From Paenibacillus sp. JCM 18996 (GTDB lineage: Bacteria > Bacillota > Bacilli > Paenibacillales > NBRC-103111), in contig BBFE01000013.1 in NCBI GenBank assembly GCA_001313085.1, positions 15,545 to 79,544 of the forward strand: DNA of 64,000 bases, in the 5' to 3' direction. The notes under the pieces are model-generated. The model was not told the origin of the DNA, searched no databases, and was given only the letters and a program-made list of their open reading frames with translations. The position numbers were made by a program, and so were the translations under genes. Shown one piece after another: positions 20,914 to 31,627 of this stretch. Within the stretch, counting starts at the first letter, position 1. Every line of letters begins with the position of its first letter.

Positions 20914-22653
20914 ATGTCCAGCATCGCACACATCATAACCGGCACCGCCGCATCCCCGGGCATCGCCATTGCGAAAGCTTACCGTCTGAAAAATCAGAAC
21001 TATATTCCAACGCGCACTGCCGTGCCGGATCCCAAGCAGGAAGTATCCAGATTTCAAGAGGCCGTCGAAAATGCAAGGCGGGAGTTGGAAGACATCCGCG
21101 ACCTGACCGAACAAAAGATGGGGTCCCAGAAAGCGGAAATCTTCGAAGCGCATATGCTGCTCTTGGAGGATCCTGATCTGATCGATGTCATCCTTGAAAA
21201 TATTTCTGCCGAGAAAATCAATGCGGAGTATGCGCTGTACGAAGTATCCCAAGGCTTTATCGAGATGCTTATGGGCATGGATAACGAGCTTTTGAGAGAA
21301 CGGGCCGCTGATGTCCGCGACGTGTCCGGCCGGATCATGGGCACCTGCGCGGCCAGGCGGATGCCGGAGTTTCCGTGATTGCGGAGGAGTCCATCTTGAT
21401 CGCGGCGGATTTGGCGCCTTCAGACACGGCTCAGCTCAACCTGGATTATGTCCGCGGCTTTATTACGGAAGTCGGAAGCCGTACCTCCCACTCCGCCATC
21501 ATGGCGCGTTCTCTTGAAATTCCCGCGATCGTCGGAGTGGGAAAAGCGGCTGCCGAAATTGCCGACGGCGCATGGGTCATTATGGATGCGGCGGAAGGAA
21601 AAATCCTGGTTGACCCAAGCGAGGAAGAGCTGAAGGCGTACCGGGATAAAAAAAAGAACGGGCTGACCAAAGGAAAGCCGAGCTTCGTCAGCTGGCCGGG
21701 CAGCCTACGGTCACAAAAGACGGCAGAAGAGTGGAGCTCGCCGCCAACATCGGCAGTGTGGAAGACGTGCAGAAGGTGGTCGACAACGGGGCCGAGGGTA
21801 TCGGCTTGTTCCGCACGGAGTTTTTTGTATATGGGCCGCAATTCGCTGCCGACGGAAGAAGAACAATTTCAGGTATACAAGTACGTGCTTGAAAAAAATG
21901 GAGAACAAGCCCGTTGTCATCCGGACGCTGGATATCGGAGGAGACAAGGAACTGCCTTACATGAAGCTTCCGGCGGAAAGCAATCCGTTTCTCGGCCTTC
22001 GTGCCGTCCGTCTTTGCCTGGACCGCCAAGACTTGTTCCGTACTCAATTGAGGGCGCTTCTCCGCGCCAGCCGGCACGGCGAGCTAAAAAAATTATGTTT
22101 CCAATGATAGCCGTTATGGAAGAACTGCTGGAAGCTAAGCGGCTGCTGCAGGAGGAGAAAGACAAACTTATCGCGGAGGGCATTGAGGTGGCCGGCCGCA
22201 TTGAGGTGGGCATGATGATCGAAGTGCCCGCTGCGGCTTTGGCTGCGGATGCTTTAGCCAAAGAAGTCGATTTCTTCAGCATCGGCACGAACGATCTCAT
22301 TCAATATACGATGGCAGCGGACCGAATGAATGAGACGGTGTCCTATTTGTACCAGCCGTGCCATCCATCCATCCTAAGATTGATCCGGATGGTAATCAGC
22401 GCGGCGGAGCGGGAAGGCCGCTGTAGGCATGTGCGGTGAAATGGCCGGAGACGAAAAGGCTATCCCCCTGCTGGTCGGAATGGGCTTGTATGAATTCAGC
22501 ATGAGCGCAAGCTCCATTCTGCCCGCCCGTGCTTTGATCAAGAGGACCTCCCGCCAGGAGTGGTCCGGTTTCGCGGATCAGATCGTATCCATGAGAAATC
22601 AAACCGAGGTCCTGACATTTATCGAGAACAACATGAGGAGTGAGTCGCATTGA
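20914..22653 (+). CDS. ptsI: Phosphoenolpyruvate-protein phosphotransferase, Enzyme I, frameshifted
   Basis: First enzyme of the PTS; takes phosphate from PEP and passes it to HPr. Seen are the N-terminal HPr-binding helical region, the active His in [17 protein letters not shown], the PEP-binding region IGLFRTEFF and [13 protein letters not shown], the dimer segment [19 protein letters not shown], and the catalytic Cys in [10 protein letters not shown]. Corrected length about 580 residues. Breaks near 21345, 21650, 21820, 21894, 22086 and 22424. It follows mtlD closely and overlaps the next gene, HPr. Placing ptsI after the mannitol genes, and before rather than after HPr, is unusual. Confidence 0.93.
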
Positions 22654-22917
22654 TCACCAAGACGTATACTGTCGTAAATCCATCGGGGTTTCATGTTCGC
22701 CCTACGAAAATATTTGTGCAAAAAAAGCCAGCGAATTTCCTTGTAAAATCAGCGTCATCAAAAAAACGGCAAGAAAGTGAACGGAAAAAGCTCTCTGAGC
22801 ATGCTCACGCTGGGAATTGAATTGAATGACGAAGTGACTCTGGAGGCTGACGGAGAGCGGGAAGAAGAAGCGGTGGAAGAATTGGGCAAGCTTTTTGTCC
22901 AAGTTATGGAGGATTAA
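22650..22917 (+). CDS. ptsH: Phosphocarrier protein HPr, frameshifted
   Basis: Small PTS phosphocarrier. The phospho-His is in NPSGFHVRP, and the HPr-kinase target Ser region reads GKSSLSMLTLG, so it is a true HPr and not Crh (which lacks the His). Corrected length about 87 residues, exactly the family size. Start is a TTG overlapping the ptsI stop by 4 bases (TTGA), indicating coupled translation. Breaks in the A-runs at 22721-22727 and 22761-22767. Variation at usually conserved positions (HVRPTKIF in place of HARPA) suggests a dedicated paralogue whose main genomic copy may lie elsewhere; that is inference. Confidence 0.9.
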
Positions 22918-22990
22918 GGCCGGAGGCTGAAAGGCGGTTTGAGCCAAGGCCATATTTCAAGCTAATAAGTGCAAACATGTTGTGACTGGA

Positions 22991-23020
22991 AGCGCCCTTT
23001 TAATCGGGGCGCTTTTTTTT
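22991..23020 (+). terminator. Rho-independent terminator of the mannitol-pts operon
   Basis: AGCGCCC and GGGGCGCT arms around a short AT loop, followed by eight Ts, about 75 bases after HPr. Confidence 0.9.
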
Positions 23021-23164
23021 GACATTGCGCGCGGCGGGTGGTCAGACCCCATGCTGGAGGCTGGATTTTAAATAAATTATTATAAAATTTTAAATTAACA
23101 GTAGAAAATCGTTATTCCATGTGATACATTTTTGTATCATAACAAACTAGAGAGGGGACATATT

Positions 23165-24734
23165 TTGAGAAGTAAAGGCAGCCCGTTAAAACATATTATT
23201 TTGCTATCTGCCGTGTTATCTATGTTTTTTAGCCGCAAATGCAAATGCGAACGAACTGCTAAGCGATGTCGAAGGCTCTTACGCGAAGCCGGAAATTTTG
23301 AGGTTGGTTGGAGCAGGTATTATTAACGGATATGAGGACGGAACTTTCCGGCCGACTAAAGCGATTACACGCGCCGACCTTGCCAAAATCGTTGTCTTGT
23401 CCATGAAACTTGAAGAGAATGCTGATGCGGCTTCCGGATTTACCGACATTCCGGGGGATGCATGGTACAGGGGATATGTGGGAGCATTGGTGAAAGCGGG
23501 TATTACTCAGGGCACCTCCATAACAACCTTCTCCCCTAACGATACGGTAACGAGGGAACAATTGGCCGTGTTCTTCATCCGGGCTTTCGGTCTGGAGGAA
23601 ACGGCAAAAGCCGCTACGGCCCAGTCAACCATAGCGGATATGGACAAAGTGTCTGAATGGGCTCGACCCTATATATCGCTGGCCAATCGAATCGGCTTTA
23701 TCAAAGGGATCGAGAATGCGGACGGTACCTTACGTTTCGCTCCGGGGGAAAAAAAAGCGGAAAGACAAGCTTTGGCCAGACTCGCTTATGAGTTCAACTT
23801 CAATCGCCAACAATACGCGGAGTCCGCCGCGCGAATCATCAAGGAGCTAACGGATGCGGCCCATCACACACAGAGTCCCGACGGCAGTGAAGGAATTTCG
23901 CCTGCCAAGCCGGAACCGGGCCCGGCCCCCCCTACCGCAGGCGCTCAAGTTTCGTCAGGAGCGTCAGCCGGCACGGGATCCAGTTCACCGGTTTCAGGCA
24001 GTGAAGGCTCGCAAGGATCGTCGTCATCCGGCTGGGCACCCGCTGCACCGACGCCCGGTCCGGGCAAAAGCCAGGACTCCGGCATAACCGCACCGGGAGC
24101 GCTGCCGCCCGGTGAGATACAAACCGCTGTCGACGCCATCAAAGCGCTTGCCTCCGCAGAGCAGCTAACGCTGGCGGACAAGCAGGCGGTAAAGGCGGCC
24201 CGGCAGAAAGTAGAGGCGGCCAAAGCCAAGGGTGCCGTAGATGCCGATATCACCAATCTGTACCTGCTCACCGCGTGCGAACAGAAGATATCCCAGCTGG
24301 AAACGGCGCAGCCGCCAACCGTCAATACCAACATCATTCAATCGGCATACGCGAGCATCGGCGGTCAAAATATTCCGGCCCAGATTGGCGCAAACAATAC
24401 CATATCCTTTAATCTCCCTAAAACATTAAAGGATACGGACCGCTTCTCCGGTTTTTTTTCCGTACAAACCTCCGGAGATGTCGAGAGCATTTCGGTAACG
24501 ATGCTGGGATTGACGAAGACTGTTTCATTTCAGGACGGTACCGCAAGCGTCACAGTAAGCCAGCTTATGGGGAGCTTGGATAAACGGGGCGACGGCGTCT
24601 CGGTGGGAACGCTGAGAGCATTAGCCGGGGGAATGCCGGTGACCCCCGCAGCATCCATTAAGCTCCGCAACGGAAGCAATAAGAGTATTACCTTGGTTTT
24701 TTTAATCCATAAGCAGAATATCGTTAACCATTAG
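23165..24734 (+). CDS. S-layer homology domain surface protein A, frameshifted
   Basis: Secreted protein predicted to attach to pyruvylated wall polymer. TTG start after GAGAGGGGAC, then a signal peptide (HIILLSAVLSMF(L)AANANAN; one extra T at about 23229 breaks it). Corrected residues about 27-210 hold three SLH domains (for example YEDGTFRPTKAITRADLAKI, TTFSPNDTVTREQLAVFF). A Pro/Ser/Gly linker follows, then a three-helix module near residues 317-382 (TLADKQAVKAARQKVEAAKA) and a C-terminal module near 383-516 with DGVSVGTLRALAGG. It is a tandem paralogue of the next gene, sharing all three module types, and ends 30 bases before it. Total about 523 residues. Ligand or activity unknown. Confidence 0.85.
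24313..24714 (+). repeat. C-terminal ~130-residue repeat, copy 1 (in SLH protein A)
   Basis: Begins NTNIIQSAYASIGGQNIPAQ and contains LTKTVSFQDGTASVTVSQLM then DGVSVGTLRAL. It aligns along its length with the three copies at the end of SLH protein B. Confidence 0.75.
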
Positions 24735-24763
24735 TTTTACTTTAAATAGGGAGGAATGTTTCC

Positions 24764-27700
24764 TTGTATTCCATTTTTTTTCATAACAAAACTCACCGCA
24801 GCAAATTTGCCCTTGTGATGATCTTTACGATGCTCTTTTCTTTATTTGCGGCAGGGAACTTGAACTTTGCGGCTGCGGCCGATTCAAAGGCATATGCCGG
24901 CGCCGGCGGCACCGATCCATTCAACGATCTGGACGGATCTTATGCCAAGCGGGAAATACAGGCGTTAGTGAACACCGGGATATTAGCCGGCTTCCAGGAC
25001 GGAAGCTTTAAACCGAGAGAGGCCATGACCCGGTCTCAGCTCGCGAAGGTTTTGGTTCTTTCTTTGGGGCTGAAAGAAGACGCGGCCGCCTCCGTTCAAT
25101 TCTCGGATGTTCCCGCAGATGCCTGGTATAAGGGATTTGTCGGAGCACTGCTCAAAACAGGCATTACAGACGGTACGTCGCCCACCACATTCTCACCGGA
25201 GAGCCGCGTTACAAGAGAGCAATTAGCGGTATTCTTCATACGCGCTCTGAAATTGGAAGAGACGGCGAAGATGCTGCCGGCCGACACAACTTTAGCGGAT
25301 TTTGCCGAGATCTCCGAATGGGCTAAACCTTATGTTTCCCTGGCTTTTAAAATCGGCTTCCTGCAGGGTGTCGATAACGGTAAAGGAGCGGTGAGCTTTA
25401 TGCCGCGGAGCTTCGCCGAAAGACAGGCTTTGGCGCGATTGGCATATGAGTTCAAATTTAATCAAAAGACGTATGCTGACAAGGCCGCGTCCTTGATTCC
25501 GGAGCCGGCCCTGACATTGGAGCAAGCGGTGAAGGCGGCGAATGAAGCCATCGCTGCGCTGCCCATCGTATCTTCTCTGGCAAAAAGAAGACAAGGCCGC
25601 CGTTGAAGCGGCTCGTGCGAAGGTAGACGCCGCTCGAAAGCTGGGCGCACTGGATAAAGATTTTACAAATTTATCGAAGCTGGACGAAGCAGCGAAGAAA
25701 ATCGAAGAATTACTGAAACCGCCTGTTATCTCCGGCGGAGGCGGTGTTGTGTCTGATTCCGATTCGTCCTCGCGTCCGTCGGGCAAATGCTCTATCGACG
25801 CAGGCGAGTACACGGGGAATATCACAGTCTGCAAAAATGCCAAATTATTCGGTCCTCAGAACGGAACAGCAGTTATTCATGGTACTTTAATAGTGGACCC
25901 GGGTGCCGCTGGCGATTTGTCCTTGCAAAATATTAAAGCGGACGAGGTCAAAGTTCTTTCCGGTGCCGCAAACTCCATACACTTTTTTGACCAATATTAC
26001 GATCACCACATTAACAGTCAATACGATACAACAAAATAATGCCGTGAGGATCGTCACTTCGCAAACGACTGTGATTGCTACTACTGTTATTCAATCGCAG
26101 GTTATTCTGAACTCTGAAGCCGGATCCTTCGGAAATGTGCAGGTAACTTCTGAAGCGAACAGCCGGCAGGTGGATTTGCAGGGTAACTTTACCGGAAGTA
26201 TATCTGTGGCGGCCGCGAGCTCTACAGTAGTCATTGCCCAAGGCTCCAACGTGTCGCAGTTAAATGTGGCTGCCAGCACCACCATTGTGTCCAACGGTAT
26301 TGTCAGCCAGCTTTCCGTCACTTCGGCGGCAGTGAACAGCCAGGTGAATCTGCAAGGCTCGTTCTTGACGACTGTCGTATCACTGGCGGCTGCAGGATCT
26401 ACATTAAACGTGGTGGGACAGAATACGTCGGTTTCGCAAATCCAGGTCGCTGCTGCTGTAACCATCAACTCCAGCGGCACTGTGAATCAAGTGGTGACTA
26501 CAGCGGGGGCCGAGAATCAACAAGTGAAATTTGTCGGCTTGTTTTCTGCCACTACCATTATCGTGGCCACGGAAGGGTCTACTATCAACGTTGCGCAGAA
26601 CACGACGATTGCCACAATTAGACTTGTCAATATTACAACTGCCAGTCTTATTTCTAACGGAACCGTTACTACTGTTCAGTCCACTACGGTGGTCAGTGTA
26701 GTATTGACAGGCAGCGACACTGCCTTAAAAGACCGAGCCAAAACGGCTGCTATCAATGCCATTAACGCACTGCCTGCGACGATAACTGCCAGTGATAAAG
26801 CGGCAGTGGGCCGGGCGCGTGAATTGGTGAACGGAGCCTAAGCTTGGGGCGACTTTCAACGTCAACGAGTTATCGAAATTGGTCCAATCGGAGAGCAGGC
26901 TGACAGAAATGAAAAAACGAAGCGGTGCAATCGGCTATTCAAGCGATCAGGTCGCTGCCCGGCATAATAACGCTCACGGACAAACCGGCAGTTATCGCAG
27001 CCCGTGCTAAAGTGAGAGATGCGCAAGCGTTGGGTGCGAAAGATGCGGATATCACCAACTTAAATGTACTGGTTTCCGCAGAGAATACGATTGCACAGCT
27101 GGAGCAAGGAAGCGGGGACGGCGCGGCCGCACCGATGGTTATCTCGGCAGCCGCGAAGATTGGCGGAAATGATGTGCAAGCGAATGTCGCTGGAAATCAA
27201 ATCACATTTACCCTGTCTAGTGGCTTGAACAGTTCGGATATGGTAACAGGCTTTACAATTAACGCCAGCAGCAATGCGGACAAATTAATTGTAACGGTTA
27301 TGAACGGCATCACAAGAACAATTACGTTCCGCAACGGCCAGGCCAACGCAACCGTGAGCGAATTGCTCGGTCCTTCCATTGATCCGCAAGGCAATGGGGT
27401 TGCCGTTGGAACCTTAAGAGATTTACTTGGCAAACAAAGCTTGGAAGTAAGCGGTGAATTAAGGGACATTTCCGGTAATCCCAACCGTAAGTCCATTGTA
27501 CTGCTGAGGCTGGTCAAAGATTCGAATGCCCCGGCACCGGTGTTGATTAATGCATCCGCCGTGATTGCAGGTAATGATATTACGGCAATGATTCAAACAG
27601 GCAATTTCGTGACGCTCGAGATTCCGTCGACAATATCGGATTCATCAAGAATCACCGACTTTAAAATGAAATCGTCCAAAGAAGCCAAACAGCTACATTC

Positions 27701-28347
27701 ACTGCCGGTGGGGTAAGCAGATCCGTGTATTTTAACGACGGCAGCGTGAATCTCGCTGTAAAAGATTTGCTTGGCAAGTTGGATCCCCAACAGGACGGTA
27801 TCACAGTAGGTACGCTCAAACGCGCAATGGGCGGCAAGAATTTGACCATAGCCGGAACCTTGACCGATACGTCCGGCAATCAATCCACGGTGACTTTAAC
27901 GATCCTCATCACTACTGATACAGTGGCACCTATTATTAAATCCACTGCAGCAGAAATCAATAGCAGAAATGAATTCGCTTCTATTGAGAGCAGCAATCGA
28001 ATCTCATTTATAGTCCTCAAATCGTGGCCAGACACAGAAATGGTGACAGGATTCACAATTAATGCATCAGACGACTCTTATCAGCTGTCGGTTACGTCAA
28101 ACGGTCTTACCAGACGGTCCCGTTCCAAAATGGAATGGCGCACATGACTGTGCGGGAGTTTCTAGGTGATCGATTTGATCCTCAAAACAACGGAATATCG
28201 GTCGGTAAGCTGAGAGAGCAGCTTGGAAGCGAGACACTCACCGTTTCCGGGATATTGAGGGATCATTCGGGCTTCAGTCAAATGTTACAATTATCGTTAA
28301 ACAAGGGTAGACACTTAACAGTTGATGCCAATGCTTTAAATGAGTAG
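24764..28347 (+). CDS. Large modular S-layer homology domain surface protein B, frameshifted
   Basis: A protein of about 1,180 residues after correction. TTG start after GGGAGG, signal peptide ending in AAAADSKA, three SLH domains (QDGSFKPREAMTRSQLAKVL and onward), helical module B1 (25520-25715), Gly/Ser/Asp linker, a beta-solenoid-like region rich in Val/Thr/Ser/Asn (25790-26700) with three repeats of 56-63 residues, helical modules B2 (26728-26910) and B3 (26911-27115), then three C-terminal repeats of about 130 residues (27130-27534, 27535-27930, 27931 to the end), each with LDPQ-n-nGI-n-VGTLR or a close variant. Breaks near 25585, 25987, 26840, 26912, 27692 and 28112. A further shift near 28280 would put the true stop at 28310 (ending TIIVKQG). 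No enzymatic motif seen; adhesin or S-layer structural role is inferred. Confidence 0.82.
26140..26676 (+). repeat. Three tandem beta-solenoid-like repeats of 56, 60 and 63 residues
   Basis: Units at 26140-26307, 26308-26487 and 26488-26676 share the order Q-V/L-x-T, a Q-V-n-L-Q-G-n-F-like strand, A-n-S/G-S-T-n-n-V, S-Q-n-n-V-A, and N/S-S/N-G-n-V. They are short alternating hydrophobic strands broken by Asn/Gly/Ser turns, as in parallel beta-helices. Confidence 0.75.
27130..28310 (+). repeat. C-terminal ~130-residue repeats, copies 2-4 (in SLH protein B)
   Basis: Copies at 27130-27534, 27535-27930 and 27931-28310 each start AP-n-V/I-I-n-n-n-A, run through MVTGFTINAS-like and SRSVYFNDG-like strands, then the GTLR motif and a final S-G-N strand pair. 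A P-A-P or V-A-P link joins copies. Confidence 0.8.
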
Positions 28348-28461
28348 GGAATTATCGTAAACAGGGTTATCCGAAGAGCGGACAAATCTGCTTGAGGACA
28401 GCCCTGTTTTGCGCTAAAAAAAGAAAATGCGGCTGCCCAGACTGATTGCCCAGACCGCTAG

Positions 28462-28490
28462 TGGACATTTCCAATGCTTAGGCTTATAAT
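28462..28490 (+). promoter_or_regulatory. Promoter of the TPP-controlled transporter operon
   Basis: TGGACA and TATAAT separated by 17 bases, about 30 bases before the riboswitch aptamer. One mismatch from the vegetative sigma consensus. Confidence 0.65.
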
Positions 28491-28520
28491 AAGTCCATGT
28501 TAAACTAAGCCAAATTAAAT

Positions 28521-28612
28521 AACGCCAGGGGAGCTGGAATTGGCCGGCTGAGATTGTATCCCTCAAGATACTGACCCTTTAACCTGATCTGGATAATGCC
28601 AGCGTAGGAATT
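28521..28612 (+). promoter_or_regulatory. TPP riboswitch (THI element)
   Basis: Contains the conserved aptamer strings GGGGAGCTGG, CTGAGA, GACCCTTT, AACCTGATCTGGATAATGCC and AGCGTAGGAA in the right order. Binding of thiamine pyrophosphate would fold the aptamer and let the downstream terminator form, shutting the transporter operon off. Confidence 0.95.
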
Positions 28613-28634
28613 AGTGCTATTCATGTGCATCTAT

Positions 28635-28663
28635 GCGCTCCTTGATCAGGGGCGCTTTTTTTT
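28635..28663 (+). terminator. Riboswitch-controlled terminator
   Basis: GCGCTCC and GGGGCGC arms with a TTGATCA loop, followed by eight Ts, between the TPP aptamer and the first gene. Serves as the expression platform. Confidence 0.85.
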
Positions 28664-28692
28664 AATTTGTCCGGACTATAGGAGGATGGGGA

Positions 28693-29739
28693 ATGAAAAT
28701 CAGACAGAGAAAAGCAATGAAATGGTTGATGAGCGGGCTGCTGGTGGCGGGCCTTACAGGATGCGGGGCTGGAGCAAGAAGGCTGAACCGGGTTCGAACG
28801 CAGCGGCTCCGCAAACGGGCTCGAAACCGTTGACCCATATGAAAGTAGTGCTCGATTGGACTCCCAATACGAATCACACCGGGCTGTATGTCGCCAAGGA
28901 CCAAGGCTTTTATGAGAAGGAAGGATTGGATATAGAAATAATCCAGCCTGGCTCGGGCGGCGCCGACGCGATGGTGGCTTCAGGGGAGGCTCCTTTTGGA
29001 GTCAGCTATCAGGAAGGGGTTACGCAAGCGCGGCTGCAAGGGGTGCCGCTTGTGTCCATCGCTGCCGTGATTCAGCATAATACGTCCGGCTTTGCGTCTC
29101 CGGCAGCCAAGAACATTAAAGCTCCCAAAGATTTTGAAGGAAAAAACCTATGGAGGCTTTGGTTCTCCCGTAGAGGAAGCGATGCTGCAATCGTTAATGT
29201 CCGGTGAAAAAAAAGCCGATGTGTCCAAAGTGAAAATCGTCAATGTGGGGGAAGCGACTTCTTCACTGCGATTAAAAAAAAGACATTGACTTCTCCTGGA
29301 TATATTACGGTTGGACGGGCATACAGGCGGAGCTGCGCAAGGAACCGATTAATATGATCTATCTGAATAAATACGATCCGAAGCTGGATTACTACACTCC
29401 GGTGATCGTAACAAACGAGAAGATGATCAAGGAGAAGCCGGACACGGTGAAGGCTTTTATGGCGGCAACTGCCAAAGGCTATCAATATGCGATCCAGAAG
29501 CCTGAAGAGGCGGCAGGCATTCTGCTGAAGGCGAATCCGGACCTCGATAAAAAAATCTCGTCGTCGCCAGCCAGAAGTGGCTCAGCCCGAAATATCAGGA
29601 CGACGCTCCCCGCTGGGGCGAGCAGAAGAAGTCTGTGTGGGAAAATTACGCGGCCTGGATGCAGGACCATAAACTGCTGGAAAAGAAGCTTGACGCGGAC
29701 GCAGCATTTACGAATCAGTTCCTTCCGGAATCCAAATAA
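28693..29739 (+). CDS. Thiamine-precursor ABC transporter substrate-binding lipoprotein (ThiY/NMT1-like), frameshifted
   Basis: Extracellular lipoprotein that captures a thiamine pyrimidine precursor, probably an HMP derivative. It has a lipobox (LVAGLTGC), then the NMT1/THI5-like domain: [33 protein letters not shown], the phosphate-loop-like [18 protein letters not shown], and [13 protein letters not shown]. Corrected length about 348 residues. Breaks near 28770, 29146, 29272 and 29556, three of them in A-runs. The ATG at 28693 follows GGAGGATGGGG. Position behind a TPP riboswitch supports the substrate class; the exact ligand cannot be read from sequence. Confidence 0.9.
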
Positions 29740-29762
29740 GCGAGATAAGGAGTGGTTATCAA

Positions 29763-30056
29763 ATGGCCAACGCGCTGCTCAGCATTCAAATTATACCGAA
29801 AACCGTAAACAATGAAGACGTCATCCCTTATGTGGACCGGGCTATTGAGGTCATTCAGCAGTCGGGGGTAAAGCACCAGGTCAACCCGCTGGACACTACG
29901 ATGGAAGGGGATCTGGACGAGCTGCTGGACATCGTAAAACGTATGAATGCCGCGATGTTAGAGATCGGCAGCCCGAGCGTCATTTCCCAGATCAAAATTC
30001 TGTACAACCCTTCCGGCGCCTCGATGGATAAGCAGACGGAGAAGTACAGGCCATGA
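29763..30056 (+). CDS. Thiamine-binding protein, MTH1187/YqgV family
   Basis: A 97-residue cytoplasmic protein with the family pattern LLSIQIIPKT at the start, VIPYVDRAIEVIQQSGVKHQ in the first helix, and PLDTTMEGDLDELLDIVKRM with the conserved GxxxE-like turn. Members of this ferredoxin-like-fold family bind thiamine or its precursors. It sits between the binding lipoprotein and the permease and overlaps the permease start by 4 bases (ATGA), so it belongs to the TPP-controlled operon. Intact. Whether it is a transport chaperone or a sensor is unknown. Confidence 0.85.
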   Translation: MANALLSIQIIPKTVNNEDVIPYVDRAIEVIQQSGVKHQVNPLDTTMEGDLDELLDIVKRMNAAMLEIGSPSVISQIKILYNPSGASMDKQTEKYRP

Positions 30057-30821
30057 GCAGCAAATATCGCCCGTTAAAAGCAGGCTGGCCGCCCCTTGTG
30101 GTGGTCATCCTGTTTTTTGGCGATATGGCAGGCGTGCGCGGTGCTGTTCGACATTCCGGACTGGCTGCTTCCTGCACCTTCCCTGATCGTGCAGGAAGGG
30201 GCTGCCGGCTTCCCGAGAATTTGGACACATACGTTGTCCACGATTCGACTTACTCTGCTTGGATTTGCAGTCGGTTCCTCCGTCGGGCTGCTGCTCTCCT
30301 TTGTGCTGCACTTGTTTCCTCTTGTCAAAAGGGGTTTTTTACCCGCTGCTCATCCTTTCGCAAAATATTCCCACCATTACACTCGCTCCGCTGCTCATGA
30401 TCTGGTTCGGGTTTGGACTGCTTCCCAAGCTGATCGTCATTACATTGGTGTGCTTTTTTCCCTGTTGCGGTCGCGGCCTTGGGAGGGCTCACGCAGACCG
30501 ATTCGGCCATGATGAATTATATGAAAATGATTGGGGCCACGAAAAAAGCAGATTTTTTTTCAAGCTGGAGCTGCCTGGCGCCCTTCCTTCTGTCTTCTCC
30601 GGGCTGAAAATCGCAGCGGCTTACAGCGTCATGGGCGCCGTCATCGCCGAGTGGCTTGGATCGGACAAAGGGATCGGAGTATACATGCTGCTGCAGAAAG
30701 CCTCGTTCCGGACGGACCGCATGTTTGTGGCGATTTTCATCATCGTGCTGCTCAGCTTGGCTTATTCGGCTTGATCGCCTGGGTGGAAGGCCGTGTAATC
30801 CGCTGGAAGCCGGGCAAATAG
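30053..30821 (+). CDS. Thiamine-precursor ABC transporter permease (ThiX-like), frameshifted
   Basis: Inner-membrane permease of the BPD transporter type, six predicted helices. Recognisable are DIPDWLLPAPSLIVQE near the N-terminus, STIRLTLLGFAVGSSVGLLL, the segment LILSQNIPTITLAPLLMIWF, and the EAA-like coupling loop around MIGATKKADFFSKLELPGAL (in the corrected frame) before PSVFSGLKIAAAYSVMGAVI. Corrected length about 256 residues. Breaks near 30112, 30345, 30460, 30553 and 30765. Overlaps the preceding gene and is followed after 13 bases by the ATPase. Confidence 0.88.
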
Positions 30822-30834
30822 ACAGGAGGACGCC

Positions 30835-31627
30835 ATGGAGGCCAAGGATCAACTTAAGCTAACCGGAATTTCCAAAACCTTCCCCGGCCAAGGAGAGCCG
30901 GCGCCTGTGCTTGAAGAGATTTCGCTCACGGTGGGAAAAGGGGAGTTCGTCACCCTGATCGGCCCGTCGGGCAGCGGGAAAAGTACGCTTTTTTCATATT
31001 ATCGGGGGGCTGGAGCGGCCTACCTCGGGGCACGTGTTTCTCGGCGGGAAGGAAATCACCGGGGCAAAAGGCTACATCAGCTACATGCCGCAAAATCACG
31101 CTTTGCTTCCGTGGCGAACGATAGAGGGCAATGTCATTATGGCGCAGGAAGTAGCGGGAGTGCCTAAAGCCGAAGCCCTCAGGAAAGCAAGGGAGTGGCT
31201 GCCGAAGGTCGGTCTGGAGGGGTACGAGCGAGCATACCCTTCTGTACTGTCCGGCGGGATGCAGCAGCGGGCGTCGTTCCTCAGGCGCTGCTCAGCCCGC
31301 AGGAGCTGATGTGCCTCGACGAGCCATTCGGCTCGCTGGACGCGCTGACGCGGCAGGAGATGCAGGACTGGCTGCTGCGGATGTGGGAGGCGAATCAGCG
31401 CTCAGTCCTGTTCGTTACCCATAGCATCGATGAAGCGCTGTTTTTGTCGGACAGGATCTACCTGTTATCAGGCAAGCCGACGGTAGTGCTGAAGGAGATA
31501 AACGTTCCTTTTTTCGCGGCCAAGAGAAGAAGGAGTCGTACATAGTGTGGATTTCATCCGCTTGAAGGAAGAAATTTACGGGCTTATGAAGAAGGAGCAG
31601 GAACGTTCGAGGAGAGGGAAACAATGA
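30835..31627 (+). CDS. Thiamine-precursor ABC transporter ATPase (ThiZ-like), frameshifted
   Basis: Nucleotide-binding subunit. Walker A is LIGPSGSGKSTL, Q-loop YMPQNHALLPW, signature VLSGGMQQR, Walker B LMCLDEPFGSLD, and H-loop VLFVTHSIDEAL; this set is typical of the nitrate/sulfonate/taurine-type ATPases. Corrected length about 263 residues. Breaks near 30988 (T6 run), 31285 and 31507 (T6 run). It ends with an ATGA overlap onto the TatD-family gene, so the operon runs from the riboswitch to that gene. Confidence 0.9.

Noticed and set aside
22918..23164. Possible small gene between HPr and SLH protein A
   Set aside because: Only a terminator and AT-rich promoter-like DNA are seen; no RBS-led frame.
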